64,000 nt of DNA, taken from NCBI RefSeq assembly GCF_035784015.1, contig NZ_JALKOW010000002.1. One strand, given 5' to 3'. Origin of the DNA: Comamonas sp009360615 (GTDB lineage: Bacteria > Pseudomonadota > Gammaproteobacteria > Burkholderiales > Burkholderiaceae_C). Of this stretch, positions 14,485-24,510 are shown piece after piece (the first letter of the stretch is position 1; every line of letters begins with the position of its first letter). The notes below the pieces were generated by a model. That model ran no database searches. It had not been told where the DNA came from and saw nothing but the letters and a program-made list of their open reading frames with translations. Position numbers and translations under genes: made by a program.

Positions 14485-16986
14485 ATGAAAACAAATCACT
14501 CTCATGGATCTTCTGATCAGGAGGAGAGTACGGGGACGGTTCCGCATTGCGGCAGCCTGGGCAGCATGGCACTGACCATTGCCATGCGCTGTCTGGTCTG
14601 GTCTGCCCTTGCGGTGCTACCGATGGCCCATGCCCAGAACGCCGGCAGTCAGGCCGCCATGACCACCTCGCGCAATCTGAGCCTGTCCGCCCAGCCTCTG
14701 GGGCAGGCGTTGAATGCACTGGCCCGAACCTGGGGAGTGTCTGTTTCGGTCGACGCTGCCTTGGTGGAAGGCCGCACGGCACCGGCGCTGCAAGGCGTTC
14801 AGACCTTGAACGAGGCGCTGGCCAAATCGCTTGCGGGTAGCGGGCTGGAGGCCGTCTCGATGGGGGCAGTCGTCCAGATACGGCCGAAAGCACAGGCCGC
14901 GGTGACCCTTGGCGAAGTGACGGTGACCGCTCAGGGCGAACTGAACCCGATGACCGAGGGCACGGGCTCATACACCACCCGGCAGATCAGCATCGGCAAG
15001 ACGGAGCTGTCGATTCGCGAGACTCCCCAGTCTGTCAGCGTCATCACCCGCCAGCAGATGGACGACAAGAACCTCCACTCCCTGGACGAGGTCCTGGCGC
15101 AGGCGACGGGCGTGACAAAAACGCAGCGTAATTTTGGTGATCACAAGTTCGCCATTCGCGGCTTCGTGCTGGACAACGACAACTACCTGGTCGATGGCGT
15201 GCCGGGCACGGTCTACTCCTCGGTAGGATGGCTTCCCCTGGATACGGCGATCTACGACCGCGTGGAGGTTCTCCGCGGTGCGGCAGGGCTGCAGGTTGGT
15301 GCGGCGGATCCCAGCGGGGCTGTCAACCTGGTACGTAAACGCCCGCGTACGGAAAGGCACCTGGAGCTGGCGCTCAGTGCGGGTTCCTGGGGCAATCTGC
15401 GCACGGAAGTCGATGCCGGGGGGCCGCTGAACCAGGAGGGTTCGGTGCGCGGACGGGTGGTGGCGGCCTATCAGGATCGCGGCTACTTCTACGACGTTTC
15501 CAGGTCGCGGGCTCCGATGCTCTACGGGGTCGTCGAAGCGGATCTGGGCCGCGACACTACGCTGGCCATCGGTGCGCGTCGTCAGGAAAAGGCCATCGAC
15601 GGCTTCTGGCTGTTTGGTCTGCCTCGCTACTCCGATGGAGGGGCGCTGGACCTATCACGCACGACATCACTGGTGCAGAACTGGAATCGCCAGAAGGGTT
15701 CGGTGACCGAGCTGTTTTCCGATGTGGAGCATCGTTTGCAGGGGGACTGGCGCGTCAAGCTTTCGCTGAATCGCACCGAGGGCCAGCTGGACCAGAAGGC
15801 TGCCATTGCGCGCGGTGCGGTAGACCGCCATACGGGCATCGGTTCGCGTTTCTACACTCTGTACTTCAAGGACACGCATATCGTCAGCCATGGGCTGGAC
15901 GTGAATGCCTCCGGAAGCTTCGAAGCCTTCGGTCGCAGGCATCAGATGCTGATGGGGGCCAATGGTTCGCGTCAGCGGGTGGTGGACCAATCGGCAGGCC
16001 TGGGTGACGGCTCGGCGATTGATATTTCGAACCCGGATCACGGCGCCATACCCGAGCCGGTGCGTCCTGAGTGGGAGAGCCAGGGCCGCTCACGCGACGA
16101 AAAGTACGGCATCTATGTGAGCGCGCGTCTGCAACTGAGCGATCCTTTGCACCTGAGCCTGGGCGGACGGCTGAGCTGGCTGAAGTACAACGCCTTTGAC
16201 AGCCTCAGTGGCCAAGTGTCGGGCAATTATCGCCAAAGCAGGGAGCTGACGCCGTATGCGGGCCTGGTCTATGACCTGAACAGGCAGTGGTCTGCCTATA
16301 TCAGCTATGCCGACAGCTTCCAGCCGCAAAGCGCCTATCTGACCGCATCCGGCACACCTCTGAGTCCTGCAGTCGGAGCCAACTATGAGGCCGGACTCAA
16401 AGGGGAGCTTCATGGTGGGCGATTGAATGTGTCCGCCGCCGTGTTCGGCATCCGCAAGAAAGGTCTCGCGGTGCCGGATGCTGCGCACGCAGGTCTGTGT
16501 CCCAGCTCTCTGGCATCGCCGGACTGCTATCGCAGCGGCGGCAATCTGCGAAGCAAGGGCTTTGAGCTGGAGGCCAGTGGGGAGTTGCTTCCCGGCTGGC
16601 AGGTCGCGGCGGGCTATACCTTTGTGCGCAGCCACGACGACGAAGGAAAAAGCATCAGCGCGGAGACTCCGCGCCATCTGCTGCGTGCATCGACCACCTA
16701 CCGGTTGCCGGGCGAGTGGAGTGCCTGGACCCTTGGCGGCGCCGTTGCAGCGCAAAGCGGCTATTCCTACTTTGCCGATGACGACACCTCGGTGCGCATG
16801 GGGGAAGGAGGGCGTGTCGTGCTCGACTTGCGCGCTGCCTATCGCATCGACAGAAACTGGACGGTATCGGTCACTGTTGCCAACGTCGCCGACAAAAAAT
16901 ACTACGCCATGCTAGGGCAGCTGCGCCGCGGAAACTACTTTGGTGAACCGCGCTCGGTCTTGCTGGCCGTGCGTGGTGCTTTCTGA
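14485..16986 (+). CDS. TonB-dependent siderophore receptor with N-terminal signalling (STN) domain
   Basis: The 833-residue protein has a long leader with a hydrophobic signal near residues 28-50 (cleavage after AHA), then an STN domain (LSLSAQPLGQALNALARTWG ...), a TonB box (LGEVTVTAQ), a plug (TPQSVSVITRQQMDDKNL ...) and a barrel ending SVLLAVRGAF with terminal phenylalanine. It imports a ferric siderophore and signals through FecR. Start 14485 has AGGA eight bases upstream; ATG 14476 is an alternative. The 99-bp gap before it holds AAAATTTTTG (14405) and CGTCTT (14436), possibly part of a FecI-type promoter, but the spacing is doubtful. Substrate unknown. Confidence 0.92.
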   Translation: MKTNHSHGSSDQEESTGTVPHCGSLGSMALTIAMRCLVWSALAVLPMAHAQNAGSQAAMTTSRNLSLSAQPLGQALNALARTWGVSVSVDAALVEGRTAPALQGVQTLNEALAKSLAGSGLEAVSMGAVVQIRPKAQAAVTLGEVTVTAQGELNPMTEGTGSYTTRQISIGKTELSIRETPQSVSVITRQQMDDKNLHSLDEVLAQATGVTKTQRNFGDHKFAIRGFVLDNDNYLVDGVPGTVYSSVGWLPLDTAIYDRVEVLRGAAGLQVGAADPSGAVNLVRKRPRTERHLELALSAGSWGNLRTEVDAGGPLNQEGSVRGRVVAAYQDRGYFYDVSRSRAPMLYGVVEADLGRDTTLAIGARRQEKAIDGFWLFGLPRYSDGGALDLSRTTSLVQNWNRQKGSVTELFSDVEHRLQGDWRVKLSLNRTEGQLDQKAAIARGAVDRHTGIGSRFYTLYFKDTHIVSHGLDVNASGSFEAFGRRHQMLMGANGSRQRVVDQSAGLGDGSAIDISNPDHGAIPEPVRPEWESQGRSRDEKYGIYVSARLQLSDPLHLSLGGRLSWLKYNAFDSLSGQVSGNYRQSRELTPYAGLVYDLNRQWSAYISYADSFQPQSAYLTASGTPLSPAVGANYEAGLKGELHGGRLNVSAAVFGIRKKGLAVPDAAHAGLCPSSLASPDCYRSGGNLRSKGFELEASGELLPGWQVAAGYTFVRSHDDEGKSISAETPRHLLRASTTYRLPGEWSAWTLGGAVAAQSGYSYFADDDTSVRMGEGGRVVLDLRAAYRIDRNWTVSVTVANVADKKYYAMLGQLRRGNYFGEPRSVLLAVRGAF

Positions 16987-16996
16987 GCAGGCTGGC

Positions 16997-18637
16997 ATGA
17001 GAGGCAAGTTGTCATCACAACCCGGATTTCGCCAGACCATGTCATGGCTGCATACCTGGTGCGGCCTGGTATGCGGCTGGTTGCTCTGTGCGATTTTCCT
17101 CACGGGCTCGATCAGCGTCTTCCGTGAGCCCATCACGCAATGGATGCAGGGAGCGCCTGTGGAGGACGGGAACAGGCCGGCGCTCTCTGCGCAAGAGCGT
17201 CTGCACGCCCTGCAGCTGGCCGAGCAGCATCTGGGCCGGAAAGCACCTGAGGCCAGTCTCTGGCGCATCGGTGTGCCCCAGCGCCAGGGTGATGGGGTCA
17301 AGGTGTTCGCTTCGGGCAGGGACGGCAACATGCAGGCCAGCCTGCATGCACAGACGGGCAAAGTCCTGCCCGAGGCCGCCTTGCGCCGGACCGAGGGCGG
17401 CCGGCATTTCATGTCCTTTCACTATTCCTTGCAGGGCGGCCTCGCGGGCTTCTGGGTGGTGGGGCTGGTGTCCATGTGCATGCTGGTGGCGCTGGCCTCG
17501 GGCGTGATCGTGCACCGGCGCATCTTTCAGGACTTCTTCACCTTCCGGCCCGGCAAGGGCCAGCGCTCCTGGCTGGATGCGCACAACGCATCGGCCGTGC
17601 TCACCCTGCCTTTTCTGTTCATGATCGTGTATACGGGACTCGCGCATTTCTACACCAGCTATATGCCCTGGCCGCTGCAATCCCTGTACGGGCAGGAGCG
17701 CTCGGCCTACAGCCGCTACGACTCCGAGCTGGATGCCAGACCTGCCATGGGTGCCTTTTCGACTGCGCCCGCCCTCGCCGGCGCAGACCTGGTCAGCCTC
17801 GCGCAGAGGGCGCAGTCCTTGCTGACGGAACCGGTGGCGGGCGTGTTGCTGCAGCGACCCGATGGCGTCCGAGCCACGGTGCGGTTCACCGAAAGCAACC
17901 CGGACACAGCGGCGACGGGTCGTCTGGTCAACGCCCCGCGCTCAGTGACCTTCGATGCCGCCAGCGGCCAGCTACTGCAGGGACCCGCAAACCCCCAGGG
18001 TCGCCATCTCGCAGCCGATACCTATCCCGTCATCAGCGCCCTGCATCTGGTCACCTTTGGCGGCTGGGCGATGAAGTGGCTGTACTTTGTGCTGGGCCTG
18101 ATCGGCACGGCCATGATTGCCAGCGGCACGATCCTGTTCGCAGTCAAGCGCCGCGCCAGAAGCGGTCATGAATGGGGCGTGGCAACGCCTTCCATGTACC
18201 GCTGCATCGATGCGCTCAATGTGGCGTCGCTGGCAGGCTCGGCACTGGCCTCCGTGGCCTATCTGTATGGCAACCGTCTGCTGCCCCTGGTGCTGACGGC
18301 GCGTTCCAGCTGGGAAGTCCGCGTGTTCTTCGCGGTCTGGGGCCTGAGCCTGCTGCATGCGCTGCTGCGCACGGCGCGCCAGGCCTGGCGCGAGCAGCTA
18401 TGCGCACTGGCCTTGCTGTGCCTGGGCTTGCCGCTGCTCAATGCCATGACCACCGGCCAGCACCTGCTGGTCTATCTGGCGCAGGCCGATGGTCAGCGGG
18501 CCGGGCTGGAGCTGACCTGCCTGATGCTGGGGCTGATGGCGGCCTGGAGCGCATGGCGGCATGAAAAATCGCAGCGCGGCAGGAGCAGGGCGCAGCCGCA
18601 AGCCGGTCGAGGTGCGAGCACAGGAGGTCCGGCATGA
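16997..18637 (+). CDS. PepSY-associated membrane protein of an iron-uptake operon
   Basis: The 546-residue protein has the family's opening FRQTMSWLHTWCGLVCGWLL, with further membrane segments near residues 160-185, 215-240, 370-395 and several toward the C-terminus, and large periplasmic PepSY-type loops (SLWRIGVPQRQGDGVKVF; LTEPVAGVLLQRPDGVRATV). Conserved histidines (HTW, FHYSLQGG, HNASAV) are typical. Proteins of this kind occur beside TonB receptors and are thought to reduce ferric siderophores or haem at the inner membrane. ATG 16997, ten bases after the receptor stop, starts the family homology. The gene overlaps the next by ATGA. Confidence 0.87.
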   Translation: MRGKLSSQPGFRQTMSWLHTWCGLVCGWLLCAIFLTGSISVFREPITQWMQGAPVEDGNRPALSAQERLHALQLAEQHLGRKAPEASLWRIGVPQRQGDGVKVFASGRDGNMQASLHAQTGKVLPEAALRRTEGGRHFMSFHYSLQGGLAGFWVVGLVSMCMLVALASGVIVHRRIFQDFFTFRPGKGQRSWLDAHNASAVLTLPFLFMIVYTGLAHFYTSYMPWPLQSLYGQERSAYSRYDSELDARPAMGAFSTAPALAGADLVSLAQRAQSLLTEPVAGVLLQRPDGVRATVRFTESNPDTAATGRLVNAPRSVTFDAASGQLLQGPANPQGRHLAADTYPVISALHLVTFGGWAMKWLYFVLGLIGTAMIASGTILFAVKRRARSGHEWGVATPSMYRCIDALNVASLAGSALASVAYLYGNRLLPLVLTARSSWEVRVFFAVWGLSLLHALLRTARQAWREQLCALALLCLGLPLLNAMTTGQHLLVYLAQADGQRAGLELTCLMLGLMAAWSAWRHEKSQRGRSRAQPQAGRGASTGGPA

Positions 18638-18951
18638 AGACGGCTTTCACGAGCAGGTCGCAGGCCAGGCGTCATTGCTGGGCCGTGCTGCTGCGTGTGC
18701 TGATGGCGGTGCTGGGCGGGTATGTGCTCACGGCGCTGGCCTGCAGCGTGCTGGCCCAGGTGCTGGTGGCCGTGGGTGCCATGCAGCGAGCACCTGCCGT
18801 GCAGTTGTCCACCTTGATCAGCTTTGTGCTCTACACGGCAATGGCGCTCTGGGTCTTCCATGTACATAGCCTGCCCAGGGCGCTGGCACGCATGGCCGTC
18901 TCGGCCGTCCTGCTGGGGGGCGCTCTGCTGGCGCTGGAGGGCATGGCATGA
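18634..18951 (+). CDS. DUF3649 small membrane protein of the iron operon
   Basis: The 105-residue protein has about three hydrophobic helices after a basic N-terminus (KTAFTSRSQARRH). Size, hydropathy and place, directly after a PepSY protein and before a DUF3325-like protein, match the DUF3649 family annotated as iron-uptake associated. The molecular role is not known. It starts within the stop codon of the preceding gene (ATGA overlap) and overlaps the following gene in the same way, so expression is coupled. Confidence 0.75.
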   Translation: MKTAFTSRSQARRHCWAVLLRVLMAVLGGYVLTALACSVLAQVLVAVGAMQRAPAVQLSTLISFVLYTAMALWVFHVHSLPRALARMAVSAVLLGGALLALEGMA

Positions 18952-19304
18952 GCCTGTGGCAGGTGATCGTCTGCGTGCTGGCGCTGTGTCTGGCGGGCGT
19001 GCTGGTGCTGAGCCAGGCCATGGACAGGCATTGTGATCAGCTCGTGGCGCGCGGCGAGCCCGGCCCCATGCGGCGCGCCGTGCTGCGCCTGGTCGGGGCG
19101 GCCCTGATCCTGCTTGCGCTGTGGCTTTGCGCGGGCTTGTGGGGAGCAGCGGTGGGGAGCATCTTCTGGCTGGGAGGCCTCAGTGTGGCCGCTCTGGCCC
19201 TCACATGGATGTTCGCCTACTGGCCCGGGCCCGGCGCGGTGCTGGTGGCCATGGGCGGTCTGGCGGCCTTGGCCGGGACGCTCATGGCGGCCTTCAGGGA
19301 GTGA
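18948..19304 (+). CDS. DUF3325 small membrane protein of the iron operon
   Basis: The 118-residue protein has four probable membrane helices and an internal motif LSQAMDRHCDQLVARG that fits DUF3325, a family regularly found last in operons with TonB receptors and PepSY proteins. The histidine and cysteine in that motif could bind metal, which is speculation. Together with DUF3649 it probably forms an accessory membrane module for the PepSY reductase. It is the last gene of the Fur-controlled operon. Confidence 0.75.
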   Translation: MSLWQVIVCVLALCLAGVLVLSQAMDRHCDQLVARGEPGPMRRAVLRLVGAALILLALWLCAGLWGAAVGSIFWLGGLSVAALALTWMFAYWPGPGAVLVAMGGLAALAGTLMAAFRE

Positions 19305-19510
19305 GCGATACGGCCTGTGCGGCTTGATCGTTCCGGCACTGCCCCAGGCTTCTCCGGTCTGATGCTTCACGTAGGTGGCGCCAGGGTGGCCGTTGTAAAG
19401 ACCTGTGTGGGCACACCTTGTGGCTATTGCCGATCTGCGCAGCCCTGCCGCTGGCGCAGAATGTGGGCATCCGCCCATTTTTGCACCCGCTCCGAAAAGA
19501 ATGCCCGCCC

Positions 19511-20953
19511 ATGCAGCAAGAGCCAGATTTCTTCCATAACCTCAATGAAGAGATGCGCGACGGAAAGCGCTGGCTGGAGCGGACGGTGGTGCTGGCGTAT
19601 GCGGCGGCAGCGGGCCTGAGCGTGGTGGCTTTCACACTGCTGGCCGAGGCGGCTTTCGGGTTTTTCGAGAGCATCTACCACGGCGTCAACGGCTGGCTGG
19701 TGCTGATCTGGATGCCGGCCATCACGGCGGCCGCGGTCTGGGCCACGCGCAAATGGGCGCCGGGGGCCAGCGGCTCGGGCATCCCCCAGGTGATTGCTAC
19801 GCTGGAGCCTTCGGTCGATCCGGGTCTGCGCCAGCGCTTTGTGTCGCTGTGGCTGTCGTTTGCCAAGATCGTGCTCTCCAGCGCCGGTTTTCTCGCGGGG
19901 CTGTCGATCGGGCGCGAGGGGCCGTCGGTGCAGGTGGCTGCCGGTGTCATGCATTCGGCGCGGCGCTGGCTGGGCCCCAAGTCGGTCATCAACACCCATG
20001 CCTTGCTGGTGGCGGGCGGCGCTGCGGGCATCGCTGCCGCCTTCAATGCCCCGCTGGCAGGCGTGGTTTTTGCGATCGAGGAACTCTCGCGCAAGCTGGA
20101 GTCGCGCTCCAGCGGCCTCATCATCGCGGCCATTGTGCTGGCCGGCCTGATGGGGGTCTCGGTCTTCGGCAATCTGAGCTATTTCGGCCGCATCCGCGTG
20201 GCCGAGCTGAGCTGGCGCGACCTGTTGCCGTGCCTGGCCGTTGCTCTGACCTGCGGCGTGCTGGGCGGACTGTTCGCCAAGCTCATGACCCATTCCCTGA
20301 CCTCGTCTACCGAGCGCCTCAACAAGCTCAGGTCACGTTTTCCGATTCGCTTTGCCGCAGTGCTGGCCCTGCTGATCGCCGTCATCGGCGTGGTCACCGG
20401 CGGTGCCACCTTCGGCGCGGGTTCGGAAGCCGTCAAGCACATGCTTCAGGGCGAGGCCGATGTGCCCGAGTTCTATGTCACGCTCAAGTTCATCGCCACC
20501 TGGCTGTCGGCCTGGGTGGGGGTGCCGGGCGGTATTTTTGCGCCCTCTCTCTCTATCGGTGCCGGAGTGGGCAATAACGTGGCATCGCTTGCCGGCACGA
20601 CGGAGATAGCGCCGGCCCTGATCGCCATGGGCATGGCGGCTTTTCTGGCGGCCGTCACCCAGGCACCGCTGACGGCATTCATCATCGTGATGGAGATGGT
20701 GGACGGCCATGCCCTGGTGTTGAGCCTCATGGCCTCCGCCATGATTGCCAGCATGATCTCGCGCATGATTGCGCGGCCGCTCTATGAGTCGCTGGCTTTG
20801 CACATGCTCCAGGTGGCAAGAGCCTCCTTGCCGAAGGAGCCGGCGCCAGAGACTGCTGTGCCTCCAGCGCAGTCCACGCAGCCAGCGACGCGGGAAGAGT
20901 CCTCCGTAGCGGATACCGTGCATGAGGCGCGTCAGGGTGAGGACATCCGTTGA
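19511..20953 (+). CDS. ClC-family chloride channel or H+/Cl- exchanger
   Basis: The 480-residue protein carries the three anion-selectivity motifs of ClC proteins: GSGIPQ, GREGPSVQ with the gating glutamate, and GVPGGIFAPSLSIGA, plus AAGIAAAFNAPLAGVVFAIEE. About ten to twelve membrane segments are evident, and no C-terminal CBS domains. The gating glutamate allows either channel or exchange activity. Start ATG 19511 precedes the conserved N-terminal cytoplasmic helix; upstream sequence in the same frame looks non-coding. The C-terminal tail is Pro/Ala/Thr-rich. It is monocistronic as far as I can see. Confidence 0.9.
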   Translation: MQQEPDFFHNLNEEMRDGKRWLERTVVLAYAAAAGLSVVAFTLLAEAAFGFFESIYHGVNGWLVLIWMPAITAAAVWATRKWAPGASGSGIPQVIATLEPSVDPGLRQRFVSLWLSFAKIVLSSAGFLAGLSIGREGPSVQVAAGVMHSARRWLGPKSVINTHALLVAGGAAGIAAAFNAPLAGVVFAIEELSRKLESRSSGLIIAAIVLAGLMGVSVFGNLSYFGRIRVAELSWRDLLPCLAVALTCGVLGGLFAKLMTHSLTSSTERLNKLRSRFPIRFAAVLALLIAVIGVVTGGATFGAGSEAVKHMLQGEADVPEFYVTLKFIATWLSAWVGVPGGIFAPSLSIGAGVGNNVASLAGTTEIAPALIAMGMAAFLAAVTQAPLTAFIIVMEMVDGHALVLSLMASAMIASMISRMIARPLYESLALHMLQVARASLPKEPAPETAVPPAQSTQPATREESSVADTVHEARQGEDIR

Positions 20954-21157
20954 ATTCATCAGCTCCGCCTGCATGGAATTGAACATGATTGGGCTGGAAA
21001 GTGCTGATACATGGGTGCAGTCAGGAGTGCGGTCGACCCAGGGGGAGGCGCAGCCAGCGGGGTGCGCCGGCATGCTCCTTGAGAGGGGCACCGTTCAGGG
21101 GGGCGGGCGCTACCGCTGGCTCGCGTGCGGTATCAGGAGGGACCGAGCTTTCAGGCC

Positions 21158-21805
21158 CTACGCCTGCTTGCGCACCATCACATGCATGGCCCGTTCGCCC
21201 TGCCTCACTTCGGCGACCTCATAGCCCAGCGCCCGCATATCCATGCCCTGCCACAGGTTTTCGCCGGACCCCATCAACAGGGGCGCTACGGCGAGGTGAA
21301 GCTCGTCGACCAGTCGCGCCTGCAGGAACTGTCTCACGGTGGCCACACCGCCACCGATGCGGATATCGCGAGCCCCTGCGGCTGCCCTGGCTTGTGCCAG
21401 TGCCGATGCAATGCCCTCCGTGACGAAGTGAAAATCAGTGCCGCCCTGCATGTGCAGCATGGGCCGCGCGTGGTGGGTTAGGACAAATGCCGGCACGTGA
21501 TAGGGGGGCTCATCGCCCCACCAGCCCTTCCAGCCTCCATCGGGCCAAGGGCCGCGTACCGGTCCGAACATATTGCGACCCAGAATCCACGCACCGATGT
21601 TCTCGAAGGAGCGCTCGGCCATTTGATTGTCAACACCTGTCTCGCCAACCTGAGACCCTCCGTGCATGCGCTGAAAGACTTGGGTGGGGAAGAACCACTC
21701 GAGGATTGCGGATCCACCGACGCCGAGAGGGTTCTGCAGATCCTGGCTGGGGCCGGCGGAGTAGCCATCCAGCGAGGTGCCGAAGCACAGGACTTTGACT
21801 GTCAT
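21158..21805 (-). CDS. Dihydrofolate reductase-fold (RibD C-terminal type) protein
   Basis: The 215-residue protein has the RibD-C/DHFR-like pattern: VLCFGTSLDGYSAG at the start, GAWILGRNMFGPVRG in the middle, IRIGGGVATVRQFLQARLVDELHLAVAPLLMGSGENLW near the end (given here in parts of the GGG-VD-LH-P-GG motif). Such proteins are NADPH-dependent reductases of unknown substrate, distinct from folate-pathway DHFR. It is flanked by a 204-bp gap to the ClC gene and 226 bp to nrdJ; neither gap contains a gene I can support. Confidence 0.85.
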   Translation of the reverse strand: MTVKVLCFGTSLDGYSAGPSQDLQNPLGVGGSAILEWFFPTQVFQRMHGGSQVGETGVDNQMAERSFENIGAWILGRNMFGPVRGPWPDGGWKGWWGDEPPYHVPAFVLTHHARPMLHMQGGTDFHFVTEGIASALAQARAAAGARDIRIGGGVATVRQFLQARLVDELHLAVAPLLMGSGENLWQGMDMRALGYEVAEVRQGERAMHVMVRKQA

Positions 21806-22031
21806 GACGGAATGCCTTTCAGATCAAGGAGCGATGATCGATGGCCTCGAATCAAGATCGCCTCTCGCCACCCGCCCCCATGGCCATCCATGGCATTGTC
21901 GAGTACAGGGCGGTGCGCCGAACGCCGCGTCGGACTGGAGCTGCGGCTAGCCCCCGAAACGGACGCCGCAGCAGCGTACTCGTTCATCCCGCACGCTGTT
22001 CAGCGCGGTCGCCACGGATGCGATCCATGAT

Positions 22032-24425
22032 TCAACCGCATGACCCGACAAAGCCGCAGGCGGTACAGAACTGACAGCCATCTTTCTTGATCATGGCATG
22101 TGCTCCGCAGTCGGGACATTTCTTGCCAGGGACCGAGCCGTGGTCTTCGGGGGCGGCAGCTGGCGTGGCCGCCGTGCTGGGGGCCGGCTGGGGCAAGCCC
22201 CGGTTGGCAATGATGCTCTGGATGGCATAGGCCAGCAATGCCACCTCGCTGTCGTGCCAGAGCGGGATGCGGCTGCCGTCCTCGCGTGTTCTGCTGCCGT
22301 AGCGTACAGGGCCTCGGTCCCAGGCAACCTTGCGCAGATCGGCGAGGGCCTTGTCCAGAAAGCCGCCACGCGCGGCCAGGCTCAGGCTGCGCATGGTGGC
22401 CGTGATCCATTGCTGGCTTTCTCCGGTCTGCCCCACGGGCATGAAGAACTCGATGGGCCGTTCCACACCATCGACCACCATGAAGCTGACCACCAGATAC
22501 AGACGCCGTATGCCGTCATGCGTGAAGTATTCGATCTTGTCGACCACGGCATTGAGCGGTCCCTCGGGGCGACGTTCGATGACGGCCGTCATGCCGTTGC
22601 TGCCAGTTGAATGCGTGGCAGCTTGCGATCTTCCGGGGGACGTTTGAGAGGTATCTGGTGCTGATTCTGTGGAGAGCACCGAACCCAGGGTGTCGTTGGG
22701 GCGATAGGTGGCACAGCCTTTGAGTCCAGCCTCCCAGCATTCCATGTAGAGGTGCTTGAAGTCCTCGAAGGGATAGTCGGCCGGGATGTTGACGGTCTTG
22801 GAGATCGAGGTGTCGATAAAGGGCTGCACGCAGCGCATCATTGCCACATGCTCGCTGGCGCTCAGTTCCAGCGCGTTGACAAAGAAGTCGGGCAGCGGTG
22901 CCTCGTCGCCGCGCAAGGCTTTGAAGAGCCGGTAGGCATGGTCCTGAACGGTGTAGAGCTGCTCGCCGCCGTCAGCCTTGCGCTTTCTGCGTGTATAGGT
23001 CCAGGAAAAAGCGGGCTCGATGCCATTGGACGCATTGTCGGCAAAGGCCAGGGATACCGTGCCCGTGGGAGCGATGGACAGCAGATGGCTGTTGCGCAGC
23101 CCGTGTTTTCTGATGTCCGTGCGCAGATCCTTGGGAAGGCGCTTGGCAAAGCCGCTTTTCAGATACTGCTTGGCGTTGAACAGCGGGAAGGACCCTTTTT
23201 CCCGTGCCAGCTCGACCGAGGCGGCATAGGCAGCATCGCGCATGGTGCGGGCGATGGTCTCGGCCTGCTGCAGACCCTCAGCACTGGCGTAATGCAGGCC
23301 CAGGAGAATCAAGGCATCGCCCAGCCCCGTGAAGCCCACGCCGATGCGGCGTTTCTGTTGTGCCTCGCGCTGCTGCTCGGGCAGGGGCCAGACGGTGGCA
23401 TCCAGCACATTGTCCAGCATGCGCACCTGTACGGCGACGGCAGCGTGAAAGGCCTCCAGGTCAAAGAAAGCCCGAGGTGTGAACGGTTCGCGCACAAATC
23501 GCGGCAGGATGACAGGGCCCAGGTCGCAGCAGCCGTAGGGGGGCAACGGTTGCTCGCCGCAGGGGTTGGTGGCGGCAATCTGTTCGGCATACCAGAGGTT
23601 GTTGTCTGCATTGATGTTGTCGAGAAACAGGATGCCGGGCTCGGCAAAGTCGTAGGCCGACTGCATGATGGCATCCCACAGCGTGCGTGCACGCAGGCTT
23701 TGATAGACCCATAGTCCGTCATCGCGTCGGTGTGCGCCAGCCTGAATCTGTGCATCACTGGGGCTGGCGACATGGACCAGGTCCCATTCGTCATCGTCCT
23801 TGACTGCCTGCATGAAGGCATTGCTCACGCCGACCGAGACATTGAAATTGTTCCAGCGGCCTTTTTGGCGCTTGGCGGTAATGAACTCCATGACATCGGG
23901 GTGGTCGATGCGCAGCACGCCCATCTGGGCGCCGCGCCTGGCACCCGCAGACTCCACCGTGGTGCAGGATGCATCGAAGACATCGATGAAGGAGCAGGGG
24001 CCTGACGCATTGGAGTGGGTGCCGCGCACCAGCGCACCGCGCGGGCGGAGGTTGGAAAAGTCATAGCCCACACCGCCGCCGCGGCGCATGGTCTCGGCCG
24101 CCTGAGACAGTGCCGTGTAGATGCCGGGGTTGCCCTGGGAGTCGAAGCCGTTCGTGGCATCGGCGACAGGCTGCACGAAGCAGTTGATCAGTGTGGCCTT
24201 GGTGTCCAGTCCCGCAGCGGCCATGATGCGGCCGGCGCCGATGGCGCCGAGTTCCAGGTTGAGCAGAAATTTCTGCTCCCATAGCGCTTGGAGCTCGGGC
24301 TTCTCGACGGCGGCCAGGGCTCGTGCCACTCGGGCAAACAGATCGTGTTCGGACTGCTCGCCGTCGGCCAGATATTTTTCGGCCAGGACGTCCTGGCTGA
24401 TGGCCTGCAAAGGAGGTGTTTTCAT
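22032..24425 (-). CDS. nrdJ: Adenosylcobalamin-dependent (class II) ribonucleotide reductase
   Basis: The 797-residue enzyme has the RNR catalytic residues: C82 (INCFVQPVAD), the N287/C289/E291 trio in NPCGEQPLPP and cysteines 299-300 in YGCCDLG, then PTGTVSLAFADNASNGIEP. The C-terminus is a cysteine-rich CPDCGAH...CTACGFVGSCG tail of the kind that re-reduces the active site or binds zinc. It makes deoxyribonucleotides using a B12-derived radical, with or without oxygen. ATG 24425 has TGAGG seven bases upstream; ATG 24437 is also possible. The 272-bp leader is structured (separate entry). Confidence 0.94.
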   Translation of the reverse strand: MKTPPLQAISQDVLAEKYLADGEQSEHDLFARVARALAAVEKPELQALWEQKFLLNLELGAIGAGRIMAAAGLDTKATLINCFVQPVADATNGFDSQGNPGIYTALSQAAETMRRGGGVGYDFSNLRPRGALVRGTHSNASGPCSFIDVFDASCTTVESAGARRGAQMGVLRIDHPDVMEFITAKRQKGRWNNFNVSVGVSNAFMQAVKDDDEWDLVHVASPSDAQIQAGAHRRDDGLWVYQSLRARTLWDAIMQSAYDFAEPGILFLDNINADNNLWYAEQIAATNPCGEQPLPPYGCCDLGPVILPRFVREPFTPRAFFDLEAFHAAVAVQVRMLDNVLDATVWPLPEQQREAQQKRRIGVGFTGLGDALILLGLHYASAEGLQQAETIARTMRDAAYAASVELAREKGSFPLFNAKQYLKSGFAKRLPKDLRTDIRKHGLRNSHLLSIAPTGTVSLAFADNASNGIEPAFSWTYTRRKRKADGGEQLYTVQDHAYRLFKALRGDEAPLPDFFVNALELSASEHVAMMRCVQPFIDTSISKTVNIPADYPFEDFKHLYMECWEAGLKGCATYRPNDTLGSVLSTESAPDTSQTSPGRSQAATHSTGSNGMTAVIERRPEGPLNAVVDKIEYFTHDGIRRLYLVVSFMVVDGVERPIEFFMPVGQTGESQQWITATMRSLSLAARGGFLDKALADLRKVAWDRGPVRYGSRTREDGSRIPLWHDSEVALLAYAIQSIIANRGLPQPAPSTAATPAAAPEDHGSVPGKKCPDCGAHAMIKKDGCQFCTACGFVGSCG

Positions 24426-24510
24426 GGCGTGCCTCATGCTCAATGCAACGTGAATGCAATGCGACTTTGTAGCGCAGACGGCCGTAAAGTGACGTGACAC
24501 AGCGCAACAT

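Noticed and set aside
22752..23714. 320-codon plus-strand frame opposite nrdJ
   Set aside because: It overlaps the RNR active-site region entirely and has no domain or start signal.
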